Below, one piece after another: positions 15,200-26,215 of a DNA stretch of 40,354 nucleotides; position 1 is the stretch's first letter, and the number at the start of each line of letters is the position of its first letter. The notes beneath the pieces were generated by a model. It was not told the origin of the DNA. It searched no databases and worked only from the letters and a program-made list of their open reading frames with translations. The DNA is taken from the NCBI GenBank assembly GCA_016791205.1, contig JAEUNH010000039.1:1-40354 (forward strand), given 5' to 3'. The stretch comes from Rhodocyclaceae bacterium (GTDB lineage: Bacteria; Pseudomonadota; Gammaproteobacteria; Burkholderiales; Rhodocyclaceae). The translations under genes were made by a program, and so were the position numbers.

Positions 15200-15988
15200 T
15201 TAAGGGGCCGCGCCAATGGGCAGGCGGGTCGCCAGGATGTCCTGCTCCCTGAACTTCCAGTTGTTCGTTCGCAGGTAGTCGTGGAAACGCTGCGACTCGA
15301 CCCACCAGGCGCATTTTTCCTGCCATTCTGGCCGCATTCGAAATTCCAGGGTATCAATGACTCCCCCATGCCATTTGAAATGATGTATCTGCACCCACTG
15401 GCTGGATATCCGATAGCTGTTTCCACCATCGGGGCGATGGTTCCCGGTATCCATCCTGACATCGCCGCGCGCCAGGGCGACCTTCCTGACCTGGGCCCCG
15501 GACAGCGGCTCCGACAGCAGGCAGGCTATCGGATAGGTCTCCCAGATCGATGCCTGCGGATTGAAAGGCGGCAACGTCCCATCGGCGGCGATACGGTCGA
15601 TCATGTAACCGTTGACGAGTTGCACCCCGTTCCGATCGAGGATCGGGACGATGGCATCGAGCCGATACGGATAAACCTGGAATTCATCGCTGTCCGTCCA
15701 GACCACCCAGTCCTGCCGGGACACCAGGCTGTCCTGCAGGAACCGATGATGCCGCTTCAGCACGGAGGAGTCGTAACTCTCGACAAGGCTGGATCCGCCG
15801 TCGATGCCCAGCGCCGCCAGCATCTGGCTGAAGCGCGCGAAATGCCCGGCGATTTCGGATGCTTCCAGATGCGGCTCCTGCTGGAGGGTGAGCAGGAATT
15901 TTTCCACCCCCAGGCCGCGGTAATGGCGAACGAACTGGGGCAGCCATTCGATCTTGCTCTGCTCCAGTGTGCAAATCAGGCAGATCAT
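15200..15988 (-). CDS. Glycosyltransferase-like protein (GT2/GT92-type)
   Basis: The protein has 262 residues. It opens MICLICTLEQSKIEWLPQFVRHYRGLGVEKF (quoted here only in outline), the start seen in GT92/DUF-type transferases where the N-terminus forms the nucleotide-sugar site. The metal-binding DxD-like motif WTDSDEFQVYP follows near residue 97. IHHFKWHGGVIDTLEFRM near the end is also conserved in this group. Codon use is slightly less GC-biased than its neighbours. The acceptor is unknown. It overlaps the phosphoribosyltransferase gene by 4 nt. Confidence 0.7.
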   Translation of the reverse strand: MICLICTLEQSKIEWLPQFVRHYRGLGVEKFLLTLQQEPHLEASEIAGHFARFSQMLAALGIDGGSSLVESYDSSVLKRHHRFLQDSLVSRQDWVVWTDSDEFQVYPYRLDAIVPILDRNGVQLVNGYMIDRIAADGTLPPFNPQASIWETYPIACLLSEPLSGAQVRKVALARGDVRMDTGNHRPDGGNSYRISSQWVQIHHFKWHGGVIDTLEFRMRPEWQEKCAWWVESQRFHDYLRTNNWKFREQDILATRLPIGAAP

Positions 15989-16644
15989 CCCACCCCCGTC
16001 CGCCTTTCAGGCGAATCCCGCCGTCCCGAAAGCAGCGCGACGACCTCGTCGTCCTCCACCTGTCCGAAATCGGCGTAGAACTGGCCGACGGCCTGGAAGT
16101 TCTCCGGCGCGTAGAGGCACACCACCTCGTCGGCCTGCTCCCCGACTTTTTCCAGCGTGTCGGGCGGCGCCACCGGCACGGCGCAGACCAGCTTCAGCGG
16201 TGCGCGCTGGCGCAGGGCATGCAGGGCGGCGAGCATGGTAGAGCCGGTGGCCAGCCCGTCGTCGACCACGATGACGATGCGGCCCGCCGGATCGATGGGC
16301 GGATGCAGCGGCGAGTACTGGGCGCGCCGATTGCGGATGGTCTGCAGTTCGCGCGCCTTGACGCGTTCGATGTAAGCCTCGTCTGCCCCGGCCATGGTGG
16401 CATCCGGGCCGAGATAGGCCCAGCCGGTCTCGTCGACGGCGCCGATGGCGAATTCCGGGTTGCCCGGCGCGCCGAGCTTGCGCACCAGCACCACGTCGAA
16501 CTCCCCGCCCAGCGCCTCTGCGATGAGTTTCGCCATCGGCACGGCGCCGCGCGGAATGGCAAGGATCAGCGGGTTCTTGCCTTTGTAGGCGGCGAGTGTT
16601 CCGGCGAGAAGCCTGGCGGCCTGTTCGCGGTTGCTGAAAATCAT
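15985..16644 (-). CDS. Phosphoribosyltransferase-domain protein
   Basis: The protein has 219 residues. The PRPP-binding signature VIVVDDGLATGSTM lies near residues 124-137. LAIPRGAVPMAKLIAEALGG and VVLVRKLGAPGNPEFAIGAV are the typical upstream blocks of the stand-alone PRTase family (COG1926). The true substrate is unknown for most members. It starts the leftward operon with the glycosyltransferase and lipoprotein. Its upstream region holds the heptad repeat at 16691-16725, whose minus strand offers several TTGCCA boxes. Confidence 0.85.
   Translation of the reverse strand: MIFSNREQAARLLAGTLAAYKGKNPLILAIPRGAVPMAKLIAEALGGEFDVVLVRKLGAPGNPEFAIGAVDETGWAYLGPDATMAGADEAYIERVKARELQTIRNRRAQYSPLHPPIDPAGRIVIVVDDGLATGSTMLAALHALRQRAPLKLVCAVPVAPPDTLEKVGEQADEVVCLYAPENFQAVGQFYADFGQVEDDEVVALLSGRRDSPERRTGVG
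16140..16150 (+). repeat. GACYGACTTTT motif variant (CCCCGACTTTT) inside phosphoribosyltransferase gene
   Basis: Two 5' bases differ from the exact copies. It is antisense to the gene it lies in. Confidence 0.25.
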
Positions 16645-16655
16645 AAAGACAGTTC

Positions 16656-16664
16656 CCAGTTGCC
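16656..16664. repeat. Inverted single copy of the heptad-repeat core
   Basis: CCAGTTGCC is the reverse complement of GGCAACTGG, which occurs in the array at 16691-16725. The two could pair and form alternative hairpins in this divergent promoter region. Confidence 0.5.
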
Positions 16665-16690
16665 GGTTACCAGAACCTTAGCCCCATACC

Positions 16691-16725
16691 CTGGCAACTG
16701 GCAACTGGCAACTGGCAACTGGCAA
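16691..16725. repeat. Five-copy tandem heptad repeat CTGGCAA
   Basis: Five perfect copies of CTGGCAA in the 131-bp divergent gap between the phosphoribosyltransferase gene and mfd. On the minus strand each unit reads TTGCCAG, giving a TTGCCA box with 5 of 6 matches to the -35 consensus. On the plus strand the array ends 5 bp before the mfd -10 box. Copy-number change by slippage would shift promoter spacing in 7-bp steps. Confidence 0.9.
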
Positions 16726-16730
16726 CCAAG

Positions 16731-16736
16731 TATAAT
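16731..16736 (+). promoter_or_regulatory. -10 box of mfd promoter
   Basis: A perfect TATAAT 40 bp before the mfd ATG. No good -35 is present at 16-18 bp; that position is occupied by the heptad array, whose TGGCAA matches the consensus at 3 of 6 bases. Confidence 0.6.
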
Positions 16737-16775
16737 TCGCGCTTTGAGAAGTCGTCCTTCGCAAGACTCCCCCGC

Positions 16776-20242
<3,467 letters not shown>

Positions 20243-20246
<4 letters not shown>

Positions 20247-21316
20247 CCCAGCAACCCCTGGAAAACGTCCGCGTCGGGGCCTTCGACCTGATGCCCTCCC
20301 CCGAGGAAATCCATGCCCGCGTGCCCCTCTCCGAGAAGGCCTCGGACACCGTCTACGCCAGCCGCGAGGCGATCAAGGCCATCCTGGACCGCAAGGACCC
20401 GCGCATCTTCATCGTCGTCGGCCCCTGCTCCATCCACGACCCTGTCGCCGGCTACGACTACGCCCGGCGCCTGAAGCAGCTGGCCGACGAGGTGAGCGAC
20501 ACCCTGTATCTCGTCATGCGCGTGTATTTCGAGAAGCCGCGCACCTCGACCGGCTGGAAGGGTTTCATCAACGACCCGCGCATGGACGACTCCTTCCACA
20601 TCGAGGAAGGCATGCAGAAGGCGCGCGAGTTCCTGCTGAAGGTCACCGAGCTCGGCCTGCCGACGGCCACCGAGGCGCTCGATCCGATCGCGCCGCAGTA
20701 CCTCGGCGACCTGATCTCGTGGACGGCCATCGGCGCCCGCACCTCCGAATCACAGACGCACCGCGAAATGTCGAGCGGCCTGTCCACCCCGGTCGGCTTC
20801 AAGAACGCCACCGACGGCGACATCACCCCCGCCATCAATGCCATCAAGTCGGCCGCCAGCGCGCACAGCTTCCTCGGCATCAACATGCAGGGCCGCTCGG
20901 CCATCGTCCGCACGCAGGGCAATCCCTACGGCCACGTCGTGCTGCGCGGCGGCGACGGCCGCTCCAACTTCGACACCGTCAGCGTCTGCATGGTCGAGCG
21001 CGCGCTGGCCAAGGCGAAGATCGCGCCGAACATCGTCATCGACTGCTCGCACGCCAATTCGCTGAAGGACCCGGCGCTGCAGCCGCTGGTGATGTCGGAC
21101 TGCGTGCACCAGATCCGCGAAGGCAACCAGTCCATCGTCGGCCTGATGATCGAGAGCAACATCGAGGGCGGCAACCAGCCGATTCCCGAGGACCTCTCGC
21201 AACTCAGGTACGGTTGCTCCGTCACCGACGCCTGCGTCGACTGGCCCGCCACCGAAACCATGATCCGCAAGGCCCGCGAGGTGCTGAAGGACATCCTGCC
21301 GAACCGCAACGCCTGA
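20243..21316 (+). CDS. aroG: 3-deoxy-7-phosphoheptulonate (DAHP) synthase, class I
   Basis: The protein has 357 residues and is a typical AroF/G/H enzyme. VVGPCSIHDPVAGYDYARRL is near residue 55. The YFEKPRTSTGWKGFINDP block binds phosphoenolpyruvate, GFKNATDGD is present, and the metal ligands are within VIDCSHANS and the terminal CSVTDACVDWP. It joins phosphoenolpyruvate and erythrose 4-phosphate as the first step of the shikimate pathway. Which feedback-controlled isozyme this is cannot be told with certainty. It overlaps mfd by 4 nt, so it is probably cotranscribed, and it is followed 14 nt later by the DUF1015 gene. Confidence 0.95.
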
Positions 21317-21330
21317 CCAGAAGAAGATCC

Positions 21331-22572
21331 ATGTCGCTCATCAAGCCCTTCCGCGGCCTGCGCCCGGCGCCCGGCCGCGCCGCAGAAATCGCCGCCCCGC
21401 CCTACGACGTCCTTTCCGCCGACGAGGCGCGGGTGCGCGCGGCCGGCAAACCGAACAGCTTCCTGCACATCTCCAAGGCCGAGATCGACCTGCCGCCGGA
21501 GATCGACCACTACGCGCCGCAGGTCTACGCCAAGTCGCGCGAGAACTTCGACCGCATGCTCCGTGAAACCGTGCTGAAGCAGGACGAGGCGCCCTGCTAC
21601 TACGCCTACCGTCTCGTGATGGGCGAGCACGTCCAGACCGGCCTGGTCGCCGCCGCCTCGGTCGCCGACTACGACACGAACCGCATCCGCAAGCACGAGT
21701 TCACGCGGCCGGACAAGGAGGACGACCGGGTGCGCCAGATCGAGGCGCTCAACGCCCAGACCGGGCCGGTGCTGCTGGCGCATCCCGATTCGCCAGAGGT
21801 CGACACCATTCTCGCGCAGGCCACAGCGGGTATGCCCGACGCCGACGTGACGGCGGACGACGGCATCCGCCACAGCATCTGGGCGATCCGCGACGACGCC
21901 GTGCTGCGGAGACTGACTTTTCTCTTCGACGCCATGCCGGCGCTCTACATCGCCGACGGCCACCACCGCTCCGCCGCCGCCTCGCGCGTCGCCGCGGCGC
22001 GCCACGCGAGGAATTCGCACCACAGCGGCGAGGAGGACTACAACTACTTCCTCTCGGTGATCTTCCCGCACCGGCAGATGCGCATCATGGACTACAACCG
22101 GGTGGTGAAGGACCTCAACGGCCTCAGCGCCATGGGCTTCCTGGCGCGACTGACCGAACGCTTCGTCGTCTCCATCAGCGCGCCGCGCTACCGGCCGATG
22201 CAGCGCGGCGAATTCAGCCTCTACCTGCCCGGCCAGTGGTACCGCCTGACCATCCACCCGCACCTGATCCCGACCGAGGATCCGGTAGCGCGCCTCGACG
22301 TCAGCCTGCTCTCCGACAACCTGCTCGGCCCGGTGCTCGGCATCAAGGACCTGCGCCGCGACAAGCGCATCGACTTCGTAGGCGGCATCCGTGGCCTGGA
22401 GGAACTGGAACGGCGCGTCGACAGCGGCGAGATGGCCGCCGCCTTCGCGCTCCACGCCACCGACATGGAAGACCTGATGTCGGTGGCCGACGCCGGGGAG
22501 GTGATGCCGCCCAAGTCAACCTGGTTCGAGCCCAAGCTGGCCGACGGGCTGGTGTCGCACGTGCTGGATTGA
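21331..22572 (+). CDS. DUF1015 family protein
   Basis: The protein has 413 residues with an AGAAGA ribosome binding site before ATG 21331. The DUF1015 signatures are all visible: LIKPFRGLRPAPGRAAEIAA, APPYDVLSADEAR, SFLHISKAEIDLP, YADGHH-like IADGHHRSAAASRVA, and the C-terminal DIEDLMSVADAGEVMPPKST-like segment. The DGHHR motif recalls small-molecule kinases of the SerK/ParB-related fold, but no activity is established here. It is near the 3' end of the mfd operon and converges with the LuxR-type gene, 19 bp away. An exact dispersed motif copy lies at 21911. Confidence 0.88.
   Translation: MSLIKPFRGLRPAPGRAAEIAAPPYDVLSADEARVRAAGKPNSFLHISKAEIDLPPEIDHYAPQVYAKSRENFDRMLRETVLKQDEAPCYYAYRLVMGEHVQTGLVAAASVADYDTNRIRKHEFTRPDKEDDRVRQIEALNAQTGPVLLAHPDSPEVDTILAQATAGMPDADVTADDGIRHSIWAIRDDAVLRRLTFLFDAMPALYIADGHHRSAAASRVAAARHARNSHHSGEEDYNYFLSVIFPHRQMRIMDYNRVVKDLNGLSAMGFLARLTERFVVSISAPRYRPMQRGEFSLYLPGQWYRLTIHPHLIPTEDPVARLDVSLLSDNLLGPVLGIKDLRRDKRIDFVGGIRGLEELERRVDSGEMAAAFALHATDMEDLMSVADAGEVMPPKSTWFEPKLADGLVSHVLD
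21911..21921 (+). repeat. Dispersed GACYGACTTTT motif, copy 4 (inside DUF1015 gene)
   Basis: GACTGACTTTT in the sense strand within RRLTFLF. It is preceded by GGA, as at 17794, so both copies share GGAGACTGACTTTT. Confidence 0.55.
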
Positions 22573-22591
22573 AGGTTGCCGGGCGAGTTCC

Positions 22592-23389
22592 TCAACCGAG
22601 GGGCTTGTCCTGTCTGGCGGCACGCATGACCGCCGCGGTTCGGGTTTCCACGCCGAGCTTTTCGTAGATCCGTTCCAGGTGCTTTTCGACGGTACGCGGG
22701 CTGGCGCCGAGAATCGCCGCCACGTCGCGGTTGGTTTTTCCCGCCGCCACCCAATCGAGCACCTCCCGTTCACGCGGCGTCAGCGCCAGGGCGGCTCGCA
22801 GGGCCGGCGCATCGGCCGACATCGCCGACGACTGATCGATCGCGACGCTGTACCGATAGAGATTGGCGACATGCGGCCGCAGCACCTCTGCAAGGTTGCG
22901 TTCCCGTTCACTGAACCCGCTGCCGCTGCGATTGAAGACGAAGCTCACCAGGAACCGCGCGTCGACGTGGATCGGCATCGCCATCGTGTGCTCGATCCGG
23001 ATCGGACGGTAATAGTCGTTGTAGAGCGGCAGGCGATGGAATTCGGCAGGACGGATCAGGTCCGAAATGCGCGTCGTGACGGCATGGGCGTTGCGGCTGT
23101 GCGCACGCACGAGCGGATGCTCATGGAAGTAGTGGTCGAAAACCTCGGTCGCCCTGCGGGAAAGCAATCCCTCCGGCCTGACGATGCGGTGTCCGCTTTC
23201 GATGTCGCAGACGACCAGGGTGGTGAGGTCGGATCCGATGAGCCGGGGCAGATGTTCGATCCCCCGCCTGGCCAGGTCGTCACTGCCGGCGCAACAATCC
23301 CCCAGTGCGTGCAGGGCATCGAGCGCCCTGCGCAACTCGCGGCTGGAAAGCTGGCTCGCCGATACGGCTGGCGGCTGGGGGTGAAACAT
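22592..23389 (-). CDS. LuxR-type transcriptional regulator
   Basis: The protein has 265 residues. The start at 23389 has GGGAG 6 nt upstream; a longer frame adds 23 residues without a ribosome binding site. The C-terminal GerE/LuxR helix-turn-helix covers about residues 200-258 (LTPREREVLDWVAAGKTNRD, then GASPRTVEKHLERIYEKLGV). The N-terminal part resembles GAF/autoinducer-like sensory folds (FDHYFHEHPLVRAHSRN, then ISDLIRPAEFHRLPLYNDYY). It has no receiver domain, so it is probably ligand-gated. It is divergent from the cupin-VOC-PNPOx operon, its likely target. Confidence 0.85.
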   Translation of the reverse strand: MFHPQPPAVSASQLSSRELRRALDALHALGDCCAGSDDLARRGIEHLPRLIGSDLTTLVVCDIESGHRIVRPEGLLSRRATEVFDHYFHEHPLVRAHSRNAHAVTTRISDLIRPAEFHRLPLYNDYYRPIRIEHTMAMPIHVDARFLVSFVFNRSGSGFSERERNLAEVLRPHVANLYRYSVAIDQSSAMSADAPALRAALALTPREREVLDWVAAGKTNRDVAAILGASPRTVEKHLERIYEKLGVETRTAAVMRAARQDKPLG

Positions 23390-23470
23390 GGTCGTGCTCC
23401 CGGCAAGGAACAACGCGGCACCTGATTTCTCTATAGCAGGCCGCATGCCTGCCCGCAAGGCATTCCGGGC

Positions 23471-23490
23471 GCTTACGTAGGCTTACGTAT
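23471..23490. promoter_or_regulatory. Two direct repeats GCTTACGTA, 10-bp period
   Basis: GCTTACGTAG is followed immediately by GCTTACGTAT. Each contains the palindrome TACGTA, one helical turn apart, in the 183-bp gap between the divergent LuxR-type gene and the cupin gene. It is a candidate regulator site, with TTCCGT and TACAAA promoter-like boxes just downstream (23491-23518). Confidence 0.5.
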
Positions 23491-23572
23491 TTCCGTTCAG
23501 GCTTCCCGGCGGTACAAATGACGGCAAGCCGGTTTCATCGACCGGCGTCATCGAACCGAATGGAGGTGTCGC

Positions 23573-23944
23573 ATGGAAAAGGCCGAACACAAGGATTTCA
23601 GGAAGCCGGACGACGTCCGGGAGTTTCCCAAGGGCAGGCTCGAACTCATCAACATCGGCGGCGCGACGATCGGACGCGCCGTATTCGAACCGGGCTGGAA
23701 ATGGTCAACCTCGGTGCAGCCGATCGCCAAAACGAAAAGCTGCGAAGCGCCCCACTTCCAGTACCACGTCTCCGGCACGCTCCGGATACTGATGGATGAC
23801 GGCGCGGTGTTTGATTGCAATCCGGGCGATGTTTCCCTGCTCCCCTCGGGGCACGACGCCTGGGTCGTCGGCAGCGAGCCGGCGGTCGTCGTCGACTTCC
23901 AGGGGATGATCGATTATGCCTCGTCCCATGAGACGCACGCCTGA
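23573..23944 (+). CDS. Cupin-fold protein
   Basis: The protein has 123 residues with a strong GGAGGTG ribosome binding site. It has a cupin pattern (HFQYHVSGTLRILMDDGAVF, then NPGDVSLLPSGHDAWVVG), with histidines that could bind a metal. The N-terminal half (RAVFEPGWKWSTSVQPIAKT) is typical of small cupins linked to LuxR-type regulators. The ligand is unknown. It is the first gene of a three-gene operon with a VOC and a PNPOx-like protein. Confidence 0.8.
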   Translation: MEKAEHKDFRKPDDVREFPKGRLELINIGGATIGRAVFEPGWKWSTSVQPIAKTKSCEAPHFQYHVSGTLRILMDDGAVFDCNPGDVSLLPSGHDAWVVGSEPAVVVDFQGMIDYASSHETHA

Positions 23945-23949
23945 GGAGG
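23944..23949 (+). promoter_or_regulatory. Ribosome binding site that decides the VOC start
   Basis: AGGAGG directly abuts an ATG at 23950 but is spaced 6 nt from a second in-frame ATG at 23956. The second start is therefore the better choice. Confidence 0.65.
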
Positions 23950-23955
23950 ATGGCC

Positions 23956-24345
23956 ATGCTGACGCACGCACCGATGACGACCATTCTCCCGGTCAAGGAC
24001 CTGGGCCGCGCCTGTGATTTCTACGGCAAGCAACTCGGGCTCGCCGCAGCGGGATTGCAGGCGGACGGCAAGTTTCTGTTCAACTGCAACGGCGGCGCGG
24101 TGCTGGCGCTGTTCCCGAAGCCGGAAGGGACCAAGGCCGAGCATACCGCGGTGAGCTTCAGGGTCGACGACATCGTTGCCGAAATCCGCGACCTGGAGTC
24201 GCGCGGGGTGCAGTTCCAGGACTATGACCTGCCCGGCTTCAAGACCGTCGGCCACGTCTGCGTGCTCGGTTCGGAAAAGGCGGCCTGGTTCAACGATCCC
24301 GAGGGCAACATCCTCTGCCTGCACGAAGACGTCGTTGCCCGATGA
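23956..24345 (+). CDS. VOC (glyoxalase/dioxygenase superfamily) protein
   Basis: The protein has 129 residues. The paired beta-alpha-beta-beta-beta modules of the VOC fold are visible: TILPVKDLGRACDFYGKQLG, then SFRVDDIVAEIRDLESRGVQ and AAWFNDPEGNILCLHED, whose Glu is a usual metal ligand. It may be a dioxygenase, isomerase or resistance-type binding protein; the sequence does not decide. It overlaps the PNPOx-like gene by 4 nt. Confidence 0.85.
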   Translation: MLTHAPMTTILPVKDLGRACDFYGKQLGLAAAGLQADGKFLFNCNGGAVLALFPKPEGTKAEHTAVSFRVDDIVAEIRDLESRGVQFQDYDLPGFKTVGHVCVLGSEKAAWFNDPEGNILCLHEDVVAR

Positions 24346-25277
24346 AGCCGCTCGACTATCACCCCGGCCAGATCGCGGCGCAGACGGAGGCCGGCACGCG
24401 CTACGTGGCGGACAAGCTCGCCGACTGGGTAGGACCGGTGGCGGACTTCGCGCGCGGCGCCGATCTCTTCGTGCTCGCCACCGCGGAGGCCGCGGGCGGA
24501 TTGAGATTCACCGTGATCTCGGGCAGCCCGCCGCTCGTCCGTATCGCGGAGCAGCCCGAACTGCGGCTGGGCCTGCCGGCGTCGGTGGGCCTTGGCCTGC
24601 CCATGCCGGTCGCCTGCGGCGGGCTGGCGATCAATCTCGGGCTGGCGCGCCGGGCGCGGGTCAACGGCATCCTCCAACTCGGCGCGTCCGGGCCGGAACT
24701 GCTCGCCACCGAAGCATTCACGCTGTGCCGAAAATACATGGCGCCCTCCGTGGCGATCGAACCGGCGCTACGCGTGGGGCCGGCCATGCGCGAGCCGGTT
24801 GCGCTCGACGCTCCCCGGCTGATCGACCTGGTCGCGCGCGCCGAGACGACCTTTCTCGGCAGTCTCAGCCCGGCCGGAATGCCGGACGTCGCGCATCGCG
24901 GCGGCAAGCCGGGCTTCCTGAAGTACGATCCGCGCGCCCGGCGGCTTTCCTGGACGGAATACGTCGGCGACGGTGTCTTCAAGAGCGCGGGCAACATCCG
25001 CGCCACGAAAACCATGGCGCTGCTGGCCATCGATCTCGAAACGGGGGAAGGCGCGGCGCTGTTCGGGCATGCCGAGTACGAAACAACCTACACGAAGGGG
25101 CAGCCGCGCACGGATGCCCTGGTGCAGCATGAAAAGGATTTTCCGTCTCAGGGCGTGATGACCTGTCGCATCGAGCGGGCTGAGCGCCTACCCAGCCTGC
25201 TGCACCCGCGCGAGCGCATCGAACGGGCGCCGCGCATCACCAGCCGTTCGGCGGTCGCAGAGCAGATGCCGCGCTGA
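24342..25277 (+). CDS. Pyridoxamine 5'-phosphate oxidase-like flavin/F420-fold protein
   Basis: The protein has 311 residues. The C-terminal half has the split-barrel signature (ETTFLGSLSPAGMPDVAHRG, GKPGFLKYD, WTEYVGDGVFKSAGNIRATK) seen in PNPOx-related FMN-binding proteins. The N-terminal half has a second, weaker split-barrel-like unit (ADLFVLATAEAAGGLRFTVI). It is probably an FMN-dependent redox or binding protein rather than a vitamin B6 enzyme. It is the last gene of the LuxR-linked operon and converges with DUF2237, 11 bp away. Confidence 0.75.
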   Translation: MKPLDYHPGQIAAQTEAGTRYVADKLADWVGPVADFARGADLFVLATAEAAGGLRFTVISGSPPLVRIAEQPELRLGLPASVGLGLPMPVACGGLAINLGLARRARVNGILQLGASGPELLATEAFTLCRKYMAPSVAIEPALRVGPAMREPVALDAPRLIDLVARAETTFLGSLSPAGMPDVAHRGGKPGFLKYDPRARRLSWTEYVGDGVFKSAGNIRATKTMALLAIDLETGEGAALFGHAEYETTYTKGQPRTDALVQHEKDFPSQGVMTCRIERAERLPSLLHPRERIERAPRITSRSAVAEQMPR

Positions 25278-25288
25278 TCGACAGCGGA

Positions 25289-25675
25289 TCAGCACAGGTC
25301 GACGGCATGGCGCTTGAGGTCTTCGAGCGAGACGATGTCCAGCGTCGCCTCGTTGGTGGCGTTGAGCACCACCTTGGGGGCCATGCCGGCCTTGAGGGCT
25401 TCCTTCCAGCGGGCGGCGCACAGGCACCAGCGCTGGCCCGGTTGCACGCCCGGGAAGTCGAATTCCGGCCGCGGCGTCGACAGGTCGTTGCCGCGGGCCT
25501 TGGAGAAGGCGAGGAATTCCGCACTGGCGACGATGCAGACGGTGTGGCGACCGAGGTCGTCGGGGCCGGTGTCGCAACAGCCGGTGCGGTAGAAGCCGGT
25601 CACCGGCTGCTCGCTGCAGACGCCGAGCGGGCCGCCGAGCACATTGCGCTGGACGCCGCCTTCGTCGCGGTTCAC
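25289..25675 (-). CDS. DUF2237 family protein
   Basis: The protein has 128 residues and matches DUF2237: NVLGGPLGVCSEQPVTGFYR, GCCDTGPDDLGRHTVCIV, FLAFSKARGNDLSTPRPEFD, FPGVQPGQRWCLCAARW and the C-terminal HAVDLC. It has many conserved cysteines (GVC, GCC, WCLC), which fits a metal or Fe-S related role. The function is unknown. It is placed 4 bp after iscX, so it is the 3' end of the isc operon. Confidence 0.85.
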   Translation of the reverse strand: MNRDEGGVQRNVLGGPLGVCSEQPVTGFYRTGCCDTGPDDLGRHTVCIVASAEFLAFSKARGNDLSTPRPEFDFPGVQPGQRWCLCAARWKEALKAGMAPKVVLNATNEATLDIVSLEDLKRHAVDLC

Positions 25676-25679
25676 CCCG

Positions 25680-25874
25680 TCACTCCTTCTCGTCGATCCA
25701 GGCGGACTGGATGGCTTCGAGGATCTTCTCGCCGCAGTGCTTCGGATCGTCGTCGAAACCAGGCAGCGCCCGCACCCAGTTCATCAGGTCGACGAAGTTG
25801 ATCTTCATCGGATCGACGTCGGGATGCGCATCGGCCAGCTCGATGGCGATGTCGTTGATGTCGGTCCACTTCAT
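25680..25874 (-). CDS. iscX: Fe-S assembly protein IscX
   Basis: The protein has 64 residues. [20 protein letters not shown], then DPMKINFVDLMNWVRALPGF and a C-terminal AIQSAWIDE are the IscX signature. It binds IscS, competes with frataxin, and may act as an iron-responsive modulator or adaptor. It overlaps the fdx stop by 4 nt. The longer frame reaching 26180 is only the shadow of fdx. Confidence 0.93.
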   Translation of the reverse strand: MKWTDINDIAIELADAHPDVDPMKINFVDLMNWVRALPGFDDDPKHCGEKILEAIQSAWIDEKE

Positions 25875-26215
25875 TTCTTGTGGCCTTCCGAAACCATGTT
25901 GATGGTGTACTTGGGAATCTCGACCACCAGCGGCGTCTGCGTCACCAGCGCCTGGCAGGACAGGCGAGAGTGCGGTTCCAGGCCCCAGGCCTTGTCGAGC
26001 AGGTCCTCCTCCTTTTCCTCGGCCTCGGCCAGGCCGTCGAAGCCCTCGCGGACGATGACGTGGCAGGTGGTGCAGGCGCAGGATTTCTCGCAGGCGTGCT
26101 CGATCTCGATGCCGTTCTTCAACAGGCCGTCGCAGACGGAGGTGCCGGGCGGAACGTCGATGACGGCGCCGTCCGGGCACAGCTCGATGTGCGGGAGGAC
26201 GATGATCTGGGTCAT
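25871..26215 (-). CDS. fdx: ISC-type [2Fe-2S] ferredoxin
   Basis: The protein has 114 residues. The cluster ligands Cys42, Cys48, Cys51 and Cys87 ([11 protein letters not shown] and SCQA) match E. coli Fdx positions. It supplies electrons for Fe-S cluster assembly on IscU. It overlaps the hscA stop by 4 nt, the usual hscA-fdx coupling. Confidence 0.96.
   Translation of the reverse strand: MTQIIVLPHIELCPDGAVIDVPPGTSVCDGLLKNGIEIEHACEKSCACTTCHVIVREGFDGLAEAEEKEEDLLDKAWGLEPHSRLSCQALVTQTPLVVEIPKYTINMVSEGHKK

Noticed and set aside
16691-16725. CRISPR-like tandem repeat
   Set aside because: Seven-base units with no spacers; a simple tandem heptad repeat.
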